Shown here: positions 17,691 through 24,869 of the stretch, piece after piece
Position numbering within the stretch: the stretch's first letter is position 1
Layout of the letters: the number at the start of each line of letters is the position of its first letter
Assembly (NCBI RefSeq): GCF_008042035.1
Contig: NZ_RDBL01000013.1
Span: forward strand, 1,218,437-1,282,436
Direction of reading: 5' to 3'
Length of the DNA: 64,000 nucleotides
DNA from: Streptomyces sp. col6
GTDB lineage: Bacteria; Actinomycetota; Actinomycetes; Streptomycetales; Streptomycetaceae
The notes under the pieces: model-generated
Told to the model about the DNA's origin: nothing
What the model saw: only the letters and a program-made list of their open reading frames with translations
The model's database searches: none
Position numbers and translations under genes: made by a program

Positions 17691-18739
17691 CCGGCACGGT
17701 ACGGCCGTCCACGGCCGACGACTTCGACACGGCGCTGAAAGGCTCCCCGGGCGGGAACACCCCGCTGAGCAGGCTCAGACTGATCCGGTGGAGCGACTTC
17801 TCCCTGGTGCCGGTGATTCTGGTCCTGATGCTGATCGGCTTCATCGTCTCGCCGGTCTTCCTCACCTCCGACAACCTGATCAGCGTCGTCCAGCAGTCCT
17901 CCGAACTGAGCCTGCTGGTCCTCGGCCAGGCCCTGATCCTCATCTGCGGCCGGATGGACCTCTCGCTGGAGTCCACGATCGGCATCGCGCCCGTCGTCGC
18001 GATGTGGCTGGTGCTGCCCACCGACGGCGGCCGTTTCGCCGGCCTCGGGCTGCTCCCCGCCTGGTCCGCGATCCCGCTCTGCCTGCTGGTCGGCCTCGCG
18101 ATCGGTGCCGTCAACGGCTTCCTGATGCTCAAGCTCCGGGTCAACGGCTTCATCGCCACGCTCGGCATGCTCACGATGCTGCGCGGCCTCCACATCGGCA
18201 TCACCGAGGGCAAGTCCATCACCGACGTCCCGGAGTCCTTCCGCTACCTCGGCAAGAGCGAGTGGTTCGGGGTCCCGGCCGCCGTCTGGATCTGCCTGGT
18301 CCTCTTCGGGACCGGCGGCGCCGCGCTGGCCTGGCTGCGCCACGGACGCGCGCTGTACGCGATCGGCGGCAACCCGGAAGCGGCCCGCGCGGCCGGTATC
18401 CGCGTCGACCGGGTCACCTGGATCGTCCTCGCCGTCGGCGGCCTGCTCGCGGCCTTCGCCGGCATCCTCTACACCGGCCACTACGGGGCGGTCGCCGCCA
18501 CCCAGGGCGACGGCTGGATCTTCCAGGTGTTCGCCGCCGCGGTGATCGGCGGCATCAGCCTCAAGGGCGGCCGGGGCACGCTGTTCGGCGCCCTGACCGG
18601 CGTACTGACGCTCCAACTGGTCGTCAACGTCATGACCCTCGGCGGCGTCCCGGCCCTGTGGAACCAGTTCCTCAACGGCGCCATCATCATCGTCGCCCTG
18701 GTCATCTCCCGCTACGCGAGCGGCGAGAAGCAGGACTGA
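17687..18739 (+). CDS. Sugar ABC transporter permease
   Basis: 350 residues. After a 40-residue cytoplasmic N-terminus (WSDFSLVPV) there are 8-9 hydrophobic segments. The family blocks VNGFIATLGMLTMLRGL, YAIGGNPEAARAAGI and GGISLKGGRGT identify a RbsC/XylH-like permease. It is the last gene of the operon, followed by a strong stem-loop. Confidence 0.9.
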   Translation: MTGTVRPSTADDFDTALKGSPGGNTPLSRLRLIRWSDFSLVPVILVLMLIGFIVSPVFLTSDNLISVVQQSSELSLLVLGQALILICGRMDLSLESTIGIAPVVAMWLVLPTDGGRFAGLGLLPAWSAIPLCLLVGLAIGAVNGFLMLKLRVNGFIATLGMLTMLRGLHIGITEGKSITDVPESFRYLGKSEWFGVPAAVWICLVLFGTGGAALAWLRHGRALYAIGGNPEAARAAGIRVDRVTWIVLAVGGLLAAFAGILYTGHYGAVAATQGDGWIFQVFAAAVIGGISLKGGRGTLFGALTGVLTLQLVVNVMTLGGVPALWNQFLNGAIIIVALVISRYASGEKQD

Positions 18740-18750
18740 ACCACTCGGTC

Positions 18751-18793
18751 CTCAAACGCCGGACGGGCTCTCTCAGCCCGTCCGGCGCTTGAG
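18751..18793. terminator. Bidirectional terminator after the fuconate operon
   Basis: A 19-bp stem with one mismatch: 18751-18769 pairs with 18775-18793 around CTCTC. The CTCAAACGCCGGACGGGCT type of stem recurs as a terminator throughout Streptomyces chromosomes. It separates the permease from the convergent regulator gene. Confidence 0.82.
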
Positions 18794-18824
18794 GAGCGGG
18801 GCCCGGGGCAGAGCCCCGAAACGC

Positions 18825-19496
18825 TCACAACGTGGACCGCAACCACTGCTCCACGCTCGCCACATGCACCGTCGCCCACGCCCGCGCAGCCTCCGCATCG
18901 CGATCCCGCAGCGCCGCCAGAATCGCCCGGTGCTCATGCAGCGTCCGGCTCACCGCGTCCTCCTGGGTCAGCCCGCGCCACACCCGCGCCCGCGTCGTCG
19001 GCCCCGAGAGGCCGTCCAGCAGCGAGCAGAGCACGGAGTTGCCCGACGACTGGACGATGCCCCGGTGGAAGTCCAGGTCGCAGGCGACCAGCTCCTCCAC
19101 CGACGGCCGCTCGCCCAGCGCTTCGAGCTGCGCGCCCAGCGCGTCCAGCTGCTCCTCGCTGATCCGGCTCGCCGCCATCGCCGTCGCGGCGGGCTCCAGG
19201 ATCCGGCGCACCGCCAGGAACTCCAGCACGGTGTCGTCGCGGTGGAAGTCCACCACGAAGCTCAGCGCCTCCAGCAGCAACTGCGGGTCGAGGCTCGTCA
19301 CATAGGTACCGTCGCCCTGGCGGACGTCGAGAATGCGGATCAGCGACAGGGCGCGCACCGCCTCCCGCAGCGAGTTGCGGGAAAGCCCCAGCTCCGAGGC
19401 GAGTTCGCTCTCCTTGGGGAGACGATCGCCGGGTCGTAGCGCACCCGAGACGATCATTCCCTTGATCTTCTCGATGGCCTCGTCGGTGACAGCCAT
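18825..19496 (-). CDS. FadR-type GntR transcriptional regulator of the sugar-acid operon
   Basis: 223 residues. The N-terminal winged helix (SGALRPGDRLPKESELASEL then LGLSRNSLREAVRAL) is followed by the all-helical FCD effector domain (DFHRGIVQSSGNSVL with the metal-type His/Asp pattern, and SRTLHEHRAIL). ATG 19496 follows GGAGGT. Its own leader holds a near-perfect operator (19508-19522) at the expected transcription start, and the same motif occurs before the operon at 12951. It is therefore the probable autoregulated repressor, lifted by a pathway sugar acid. Confidence 0.85.
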   Translation of the reverse strand: MAVTDEAIEKIKGMIVSGALRPGDRLPKESELASELGLSRNSLREAVRALSLIRILDVRQGDGTYVTSLDPQLLLEALSFVVDFHRDDTVLEFLAVRRILEPAATAMAASRISEEQLDALGAQLEALGERPSVEELVACDLDFHRGIVQSSGNSVLCSLLDGLSGPTTRARVWRGLTQEDAVSRTLHEHRAILAALRDRDAEAARAWATVHVASVEQWLRSTL

Positions 19497-19507
19497 GGGC
19501 GACCTCC

Positions 19508-19522
19508 AGACATCCGATGTAT
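19508..19522. promoter_or_regulatory. GntR operator D at its own promoter
   Basis: AGACATCCGATGTAT matches the palindrome ATACATCSGATGTAT at 14 of 15 positions. On the minus strand a CATAAT -10 (19534-19529) lies six bases upstream, placing the operator across transcription start. Confidence 0.62.
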
Positions 19523-19540
19523 CGCCCTATTATGCGGCCG

Positions 19541-19597
19541 GAAAAAGGGCCGGTACGACCGTCGGACCAACTTGTGGCCCGCCGGCCGTACCGGCCC
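19541..19597 (-). terminator. Intrinsic terminator of the glp operon
   Basis: Read on the minus strand, GGGCCGGTACG (19597-19587) pairs perfectly with CGTACCGGCCC (19557-19547) across a 29-base loop, followed by TTTTTC. It lies just after the glpD stop. Confidence 0.7.
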
Positions 19598-19605
19598 GTC
19601 CCCGC

Positions 19606-21219
19606 TCAGCCGCGCCGCTCGCCGAGCACCTTCTCCACACCGGCCCGGACCTCGTCCGTCGCCAGGCCCCGGATCGTCAGCGTGGTCCGCCGCCGCAGCA
19701 CGTCGTCGGCCGTCTCGGCCCACTCGTGGTCCCGGGCATAGGCGACCTGCGCCCAGATCTCCGGCGCGTCCGGGTGGACCCGCTCGCCCAGCGCCGGGTT
19801 CTCGTTGGCCAGCCGCGCGATGTCGAAGGCGAGCGAACCGTAGTGCGTGGCCAGGTGCCGCGCGGTGTCGGCGCCCATCCGGGGACCGGGCGTCCCGCCG
19901 TCCACCAGCAGCCGGTGCGCCACCGCGTTCGGGTTGGCGATCCCGGGCAGCGGCAGCTTCCTCGGCAGCCGGGCCATCGGCTCCATGTCCTCCGCCAGCG
20001 GGTGCCCCGGCAGCGCGGCGAGCTTGTTCATCACCGTACGGCCGATGTGCCGGAACGTCGTCCACTTGCCGCCGGCCACCGAGAGCATGCCGCCCCGGCC
20101 CTCCGTCACGACCGTCTCGCGCTTGGCCTTCGAGGTGTCGCCCGGCCCGCCCGGCAGCACCCGCAGCCCGGCGAAGGAGTACGTGATCAGGTCCCGCGAC
20201 AACTGCTGGTCGCGCACCGAGAACGCCGCCTCGTCCAGGATCTGCGCGGTGTCCTTCTCGGTCACCGCGACATCCGCCGGGTCGCCCTCGTACTCCTCGT
20301 CCGTCGTGCCGAGGAGCAGCATGTCCTCCCAGGGCAGGGCGAACGTGATGCGGTACTTGTCGATCGGCGTGGCCAGCGCGGCCTTCCACGGCCGGGTCCG
20401 CTTGAGCACCAGGTGGGCGCCCTTGGACAGGCGTATGGAGGGCGCGGCGTTCGGGTCCTCCATCTTCCGCAGGTGGTCCACCCACGGCCCGGTCGCGTTG
20501 AGCACCAGCCGGGCGGTCACGCCGAACTCCGTACCGTCCATGGAGTCCCGCAGCTCGGCGCCCGTCACCCGGCCCCGGGTGAACCGCAGCCCGGTCACGG
20601 CCGCGTGGTTGAGGACCACCGCGCCCGCGTCGACGGCCGCGCGGACCGTCATCAGCGCCATCCGCGCGTCGTTCATCTGGTCGTCCCCGTAGACCGCGAC
20701 GGCCTTGAGGTTCTCCGTACGCAGCTCCGGCACATCGCGCGCCGCCCGGGACGGGCTGATCACATGGCCGACGCCGTCGCCGAAGGCGGACAGCGCCGAG
20801 TACGCGAACACGCCCGCGCCGAGCTTCGCCGCGCCGTGCGGCCCGCCCTTGTACACCGGCAGGTAGAAGGTGAGCGGGTTGGCCAGGTGCGGGGCCACCT
20901 GGCGCGAGACCGCACGGCGCTCGAAGTGGTTCTCCGCCACCAGCTTCACCGCGCCGGTCTGCAGGTAGCGCAGACCGCCGTGGAGCAGCTTGGAGGAGGC
21001 GGAGGAGGTGGCGCCGGCGAAGTCGCCGGCGTCCACCAGAGCCACCCGCAGCCCGGACTGCGCGGCGTGCCAGGCGGTGGAGATGCCCAGAATGCCGCCG
21101 CCGATCACCAGGAGGTCGTACGTCGCCTTGGAGAGCTGCTCCCGGGTCTCGGCGCGGCTCGGGAGGGAGCCGGAGGCCGGATGCGTCCCGAGGGCGGGGA
21201 CGCTCTGCAGGGTGGTCAT
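19606..21219 (-). CDS. glpD: Glycerol-3-phosphate dehydrogenase, FAD-dependent
   Basis: 537 residues. The FAD-binding start DLLVIGGGILGISTAWHAAQ and ATSSASSKLLHGGLRYLQ are the GlpD signatures. LLLGTTDEEYEGDP and SVAGGKWTTFRHIGR are further family blocks. It oxidises glycerol-3-phosphate to dihydroxyacetone phosphate and passes electrons to menaquinone at the membrane. The gene starts six bases after glpK ends, with its GAGGAG site inside the glpK tail, so the two are coupled. Confidence 0.94.
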   Translation of the reverse strand: MTTLQSVPALGTHPASGSLPSRAETREQLSKATYDLLVIGGGILGISTAWHAAQSGLRVALVDAGDFAGATSSASSKLLHGGLRYLQTGAVKLVAENHFERRAVSRQVAPHLANPLTFYLPVYKGGPHGAAKLGAGVFAYSALSAFGDGVGHVISPSRAARDVPELRTENLKAVAVYGDDQMNDARMALMTVRAAVDAGAVVLNHAAVTGLRFTRGRVTGAELRDSMDGTEFGVTARLVLNATGPWVDHLRKMEDPNAAPSIRLSKGAHLVLKRTRPWKAALATPIDKYRITFALPWEDMLLLGTTDEEYEGDPADVAVTEKDTAQILDEAAFSVRDQQLSRDLITYSFAGLRVLPGGPGDTSKAKRETVVTEGRGGMLSVAGGKWTTFRHIGRTVMNKLAALPGHPLAEDMEPMARLPRKLPLPGIANPNAVAHRLLVDGGTPGPRMGADTARHLATHYGSLAFDIARLANENPALGERVHPDAPEIWAQVAYARDHEWAETADDVLRRRTTLTIRGLATDEVRAGVEKVLGERRG

Positions 21220-21225
21220 GGTTGT

Positions 21226-22767
21226 CTACTCCTCGTCGTCCAGCCAGCCCATGGTGCGTTCCACGGCCTTGAGCCAGCTCTTGTACTCGCGGGCGCGGGT
21301 GTCCGCGTCCATGCGGGGGGTCCACTCGGCGGCGCGGCGCCAGTTCGCGCGCAGCGCGTCGGTGTCCGGCCAGAAGCCGACGGCCAGGCCGGCGGCGTAG
21401 GCGGCGCCGAGGCAGGTCGTCTCGGCGACCATCGGCCGCACCACGGGCGCGTCCAGGAAGTCGGCGAGCGTCTGCATCAGCAGGTTGTTGGAGGTCATGC
21501 CGCCGTCGACCTTGAGCGCGGTCAGCTCGACGCCGGAGTCCTTGGTCATGGCGTCGCTGATCTCACGCGTCTGCCAGGCGGTGGCCTCCAGTACGGCACG
21601 GGCGATGTGCGCCTTGGTGACGTAGCGGGTGAGACCGGCGATGACACCGCGGGCGTCGGGACGCCAGTACGGGGCGAACAGGCCGGAGAACGCGGGCACG
21701 AAGTACGCGCCGCCGTTGTCCTCCACCGAGGAGGCCAGCGTCTCGATCTCGGCGGCCGACTGGATGAGTCCCATCTGGTCGCGCATCCACTGCACCAGCG
21801 AACCGGTGACGGCGATCGACCCCTCCAGCGCGTACACCGGGGGCTTGTCGCCGATCTGGTAGCCGACGGTGGTGAGCAGTCCGTTGTACGAGTTGACCGG
21901 GGTGCCACCGGTGTTCATCAGCATGAAGGTGCCGGTGCCGTACGTGGACTTGGCCTCGCCCTCGGCGAAACACGTCTGGCCGAACAGCGCCGCCTGCTGG
22001 TCGCCCAGCGCGGAGGCCACCGGCACGCCGTCGAGGACGCCGCCCTTCGCGTTGCCGTAGACCTCGGCCGAGGAGCGGATCTCGGGCAGCACGGCCGCCG
22101 GGATACCCATGGAGGAGAGGATCTTGTCGTCCCACGCCATGGTGTGCAGGTTCATCAGGAGGGTGCGCGAGGCGTTGGTGACGTCGGTGACGTGGACGCC
22201 GCCGTCGGTGCCGCCGGTCAGGTTCCAGATGACCCAGGAGTCCATGGTGCCGAAGAGGATGTCGCCGCGCTCGGCCCGCTCGCGCAGCCCCTCGACGTTG
22301 TCGAGCAGCCAGCGGACCTTGGGCCCGGCGAAGTACGAGGCGAGCGGCAGCCCGGTCTCGCGGCGGAAGCGGTCCTGGCCGACGTTGCGGCCGAGCTCCT
22401 TGCAGAGCCCGTCCGTACGGGTGTCCTGCCAGACGAGCGCGTTGTGGACGGGCTCACCGGTGTGCTTGTCCCAGAGCAGGGTGGTCTCGCGCTGGTTGGT
22501 GATGCCGATCGCCTTGACGTCGGCGGCGGTGATGCCCGCCTTCACGATCGCTCCGGCGACGACTTCCTGGACGTTCTCCCAGATCTCGGACGCGTCATGT
22601 TCGACCCAGCCCGGCTTGGGGAAGATCTGCTCGTGCTCCTTCTGGTCGACGGAGACGATCCGTCCGTCCTTGTCGAAGACGATGCAGCGGCTGGAGGTCG
22701 TGCCTTGGTCGATGGCCGCGATGAACGGCCCGGTGCCGTGGCTGCCGGTGGTGTGTGCGTCGGTCAC
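21226..22767 (-). CDS. glpK: Glycerol kinase
   Basis: 513 residues. FIAAIDQGTTSSRCIVFDKDG is the FGGY phosphate-1 motif, AIGITNQRETTLLWD and WQDTRTDGLCKEL follow, and KVDGGMTSNNLLMQTLADFL is the C-terminal FGGY signature. It phosphorylates glycerol taken up through GlpF. Middle gene of the operon, 42 bp after glpF. Confidence 0.96.
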   Translation of the reverse strand: MTDAHTTGSHGTGPFIAAIDQGTTSSRCIVFDKDGRIVSVDQKEHEQIFPKPGWVEHDASEIWENVQEVVAGAIVKAGITAADVKAIGITNQRETTLLWDKHTGEPVHNALVWQDTRTDGLCKELGRNVGQDRFRRETGLPLASYFAGPKVRWLLDNVEGLRERAERGDILFGTMDSWVIWNLTGGTDGGVHVTDVTNASRTLLMNLHTMAWDDKILSSMGIPAAVLPEIRSSAEVYGNAKGGVLDGVPVASALGDQQAALFGQTCFAEGEAKSTYGTGTFMLMNTGGTPVNSYNGLLTTVGYQIGDKPPVYALEGSIAVTGSLVQWMRDQMGLIQSAAEIETLASSVEDNGGAYFVPAFSGLFAPYWRPDARGVIAGLTRYVTKAHIARAVLEATAWQTREISDAMTKDSGVELTALKVDGGMTSNNLLMQTLADFLDAPVVRPMVAETTCLGAAYAAGLAVGFWPDTDALRANWRRAAEWTPRMDADTRAREYKSWLKAVERTMGWLDDEE

Positions 22768-22809
22768 GGTGTGCTCCCGGAGGTCTGTGCGGTGTGGGGT
22801 GGGTACGGG

Positions 22810-23601
22810 TCAGGCGAAGGCGAGGTTGTAGAGCCCGCCCGCGAGTGCGCCGCCGATCAGCGGGCCGACGACGGGGACCCATGCGTAGCCCCAGTCGGAG
22901 CCGCCCTTGTTCGGCAGCGGAAGCAGCGCGTGCACGATACGCGGACCGAGGTCGCGTACCGGGTTGATCGCGTACCCCGTCGGGCCGCCGAGCGACAGGC
23001 CGATGCCGACCACGACCAGGGCGGTGATCAGCGCGCCCAGCGTGCCGAGCCCGTTGCCGTCGTTGTTGAGGCCCTGCGTGAGGATGGCGAGCACCAGCAC
23101 GACCGTGGCGATGACCTCGGTGAGGACGTTCTGCACGGCGTTGCGGATCTCGGGGCCCGTCGAGAAGACACCGAGCACAGGGCCCGCCTTGGGGGCCGCG
23201 GCCTTGTCGACCATGCCCTCCTCACCCGAGTGGTCCCGCAGGATCTCCTGATCGGTGAGGTGCGCCCGGAACTGTCCGTAGTAGGTGAGCCAGACCAGCA
23301 CCGCGCCGATCATCGCGCCGAGGAGCTGGGAAGCGAGATAGAGCGGTACGTCGCTCCACTTCGTTCCGCCCTCGATCGCCAGGCCGATGGTGACGGCCGG
23401 GTTGAGGTGCGCCCCCGACACGCCACCGGCGAGATAGGCGCCGGTCAGTACCGCGAAGCCCCACCCGAAGGTGATGGCCAGCCAGCCGGCGTTCTGCGCC
23501 TTCGAGTGCTTGAGCGTGACGGCGGCACAGACACCGCCGCCGAGCAGGATGAGTACGGCGGTACCGATGGTCTCGCCGATGAAGATGTCGGAGCTGGACA
23601 C
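22810..23601 (-). CDS. glpF: Glycerol facilitator (aquaglyceroporin)
   Basis: 263 residues with six membrane segments. The first NPA loop is SGAHLNPAVT, with an intact NPA. The second half-helix reads YAINPVRDLGPR, so NPA is replaced by NPV while the glycerol-selective RD pair (Arg filter, Asp) is kept. Start is GTG 23601 with an AAAGGAGT site. First structural gene of the glp operon, with a candidate GylR site in its leader. Confidence 0.93.
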   Translation of the reverse strand: MSSSDIFIGETIGTAVLILLGGGVCAAVTLKHSKAQNAGWLAITFGWGFAVLTGAYLAGGVSGAHLNPAVTIGLAIEGGTKWSDVPLYLASQLLGAMIGAVLVWLTYYGQFRAHLTDQEILRDHSGEEGMVDKAAAPKAGPVLGVFSTGPEIRNAVQNVLTEVIATVVLVLAILTQGLNNDGNGLGTLGALITALVVVGIGLSLGGPTGYAINPVRDLGPRIVHALLPLPNKGGSDWGYAWVPVVGPLIGGALAGGLYNLAFA

Positions 23602-23726
23602 CCGCGACTCCTTTGTCCTTCGTCCAGGGAAGCCGAACCCCGGGTCCCTCCGGTGGTCCGCGCCCTCGTGTGAGGGCTTGGCCGGTCCCAGGCACGCTCA
23701 CACCCTAACGCGAATTTCCGTTAAGT

Positions 23727-23738
23727 GTTCGACAATGC
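23727..23738. promoter_or_regulatory. GylR-site candidate upstream of glpF
   Basis: GTTCGACAATGC is identical over 12 bases to a sequence before gylR (24652-24663). The surrounding gap 23602-23866 otherwise holds only the hairpin listed next. Confidence 0.55.
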
Positions 23739-23819
23739 CGACCGGTGAACGGCAGTGTTTCTCCCGGGTGAAGCCAGCGTCAAGAGGGATGTGACGTACG
23801 AATCGATCGTTACGAGGGG

Positions 23820-23845
23820 CGGCCGGCCGGATACACGGCCGGCCG
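23820..23845 (-). terminator. Stem-loop after gylR
   Basis: CGGCCGGCCG (23820-23829) and an identical self-complementary copy (23836-23845) flank GATACA. It lies 21 bp beyond the gylR stop on the minus strand. No T-tract, so it may terminate or only attenuate read-through into glpF. Confidence 0.5.
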
Positions 23846-23866
23846 GGCCGTCCGCGGCCGGGCGGC

Positions 23867-24631
23867 TCAGAAGCGCCGGGCGCCCAGGTCCCGGGAGACC
23901 GCGCGGGCGCAGTCGCGCACCGCCGCCACCAGTTCCGGGCGCAGCTCCCCGTCCTTGCAGACCCGTTCCACCGCACCGGTGATGGCGATGGCGCCCACCG
24001 GCATCCGGCGCCGGTCGTGGATCGGGGCGGCCACCGCGGCCACCCCTTCCCAGGTCTCCTCCACGTCGGACCCCCAGCCCCGGGCCCGGACCATGTCGAG
24101 CACCGTCTCGAACTCCTCCGGGTCCGTGACCGTCCGGGGTGTGAACGACTGCCGCTCGGCCTCCAGTGCCTCCGTGTGCGCCACCGGGTCGTACGCGGCC
24201 AGCACCTTGCCCAGGGCCGTGGAGTGCAGCGGCTGCATGGCCCCCACCTCCAGCACCTGGCGGCTGTCGTCGGGGCGGAAGACGTGGTGGACGATCAGGA
24301 CGCCCTGCTGGTGGAGTACGCCCAGATGGACGCTCTCGCCGCTGGACCGGGCCAGGTCGTCCGTCCAGACCAGGGCGCGGGCGCGCAGCTCGTGGACGTC
24401 GAGGTAGCTGTTGCCCAGGCGCAGCAGCTCCGCGCCCAGCTGGTAGCGGCCGGAGGCGGAGTCCTGCTCGACGAAGCCCTCGTGCTGGAGCGTGCGCAGG
24501 ATGCCGTGTGCGGTGCCCTTGGCCAGGCCCAGTGAGGAGGCGATGTCGGACAGCCCCAGCCGCCGCTCGCCGCCTGCCAGCAGGCGCAGCATCGCGGCCG
24601 CCCGCTCCAGCGACTGGATGTTCTTGGCCAT
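23867..24631 (-). CDS. gylR: IclR-family glycerol operon regulator GylR
   Basis: 254 residues. The winged helix (NIQSLERAAAMLRLLAGGER, LGLAKGTAHGILRTL) is joined to an IclR effector domain with the blocks PLHSTALGKVLAAY and GVAAVAAPIHDRRRMPVGAI. GylR represses the glycerol operon in Streptomyces, relieved by glycerol-3-phosphate (family knowledge). ATG 24631 follows GGAGGA; the open frame runs far upstream without homology. It lies upstream of glpFKD on the same strand, as in the known gyl locus. Confidence 0.92.
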   Translation of the reverse strand: MAKNIQSLERAAAMLRLLAGGERRLGLSDIASSLGLAKGTAHGILRTLQHEGFVEQDSASGRYQLGAELLRLGNSYLDVHELRARALVWTDDLARSSGESVHLGVLHQQGVLIVHHVFRPDDSRQVLEVGAMQPLHSTALGKVLAAYDPVAHTEALEAERQSFTPRTVTDPEEFETVLDMVRARGWGSDVEETWEGVAAVAAPIHDRRRMPVGAIAITGAVERVCKDGELRPELVAAVRDCARAVSRDLGARRF

Positions 24632-24651
24632 CGCGCCGTACTCCTCCACTC

Positions 24652-24663
24652 GTTCGACAATGC
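24652..24663. promoter_or_regulatory. GylR-site candidate upstream of gylR (autoregulation)
   Basis: GTTCGACAATGC, identical to the site at glpF. With flanks it reads CGTTCGACAATGCTGAACA, an imperfect palindrome with GTTC and GAAC arms, as expected for an IclR dimer. It lies 21 bp upstream of the gylR start. Confidence 0.55.
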
Positions 24664-24869
24664 TGAACACTATCGGTCGATGCCGACCCGTGCTCGGCCG
24701 CGGCGGAAGTCCGCGGTACTCCGCAACGCCGGACACCCCCCGTGAACAGCATGCAGTCCGGCTCGTGGGACAGAGTGACGGCCCGGAGCGCGGCCCGGCT
24801 ACCCTGGCCGGGTGCGCCTTCCGCCGAAGACGCAAAGCCGACAGCCGTCGCATTCCAGGGAGTACATCC

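Noticed and set aside
24632..24869. Cobalamin riboswitch before metH
   Set aside because: The conserved B12 box (GCCACTG-like) and the expected size of the aptamer are not seen.
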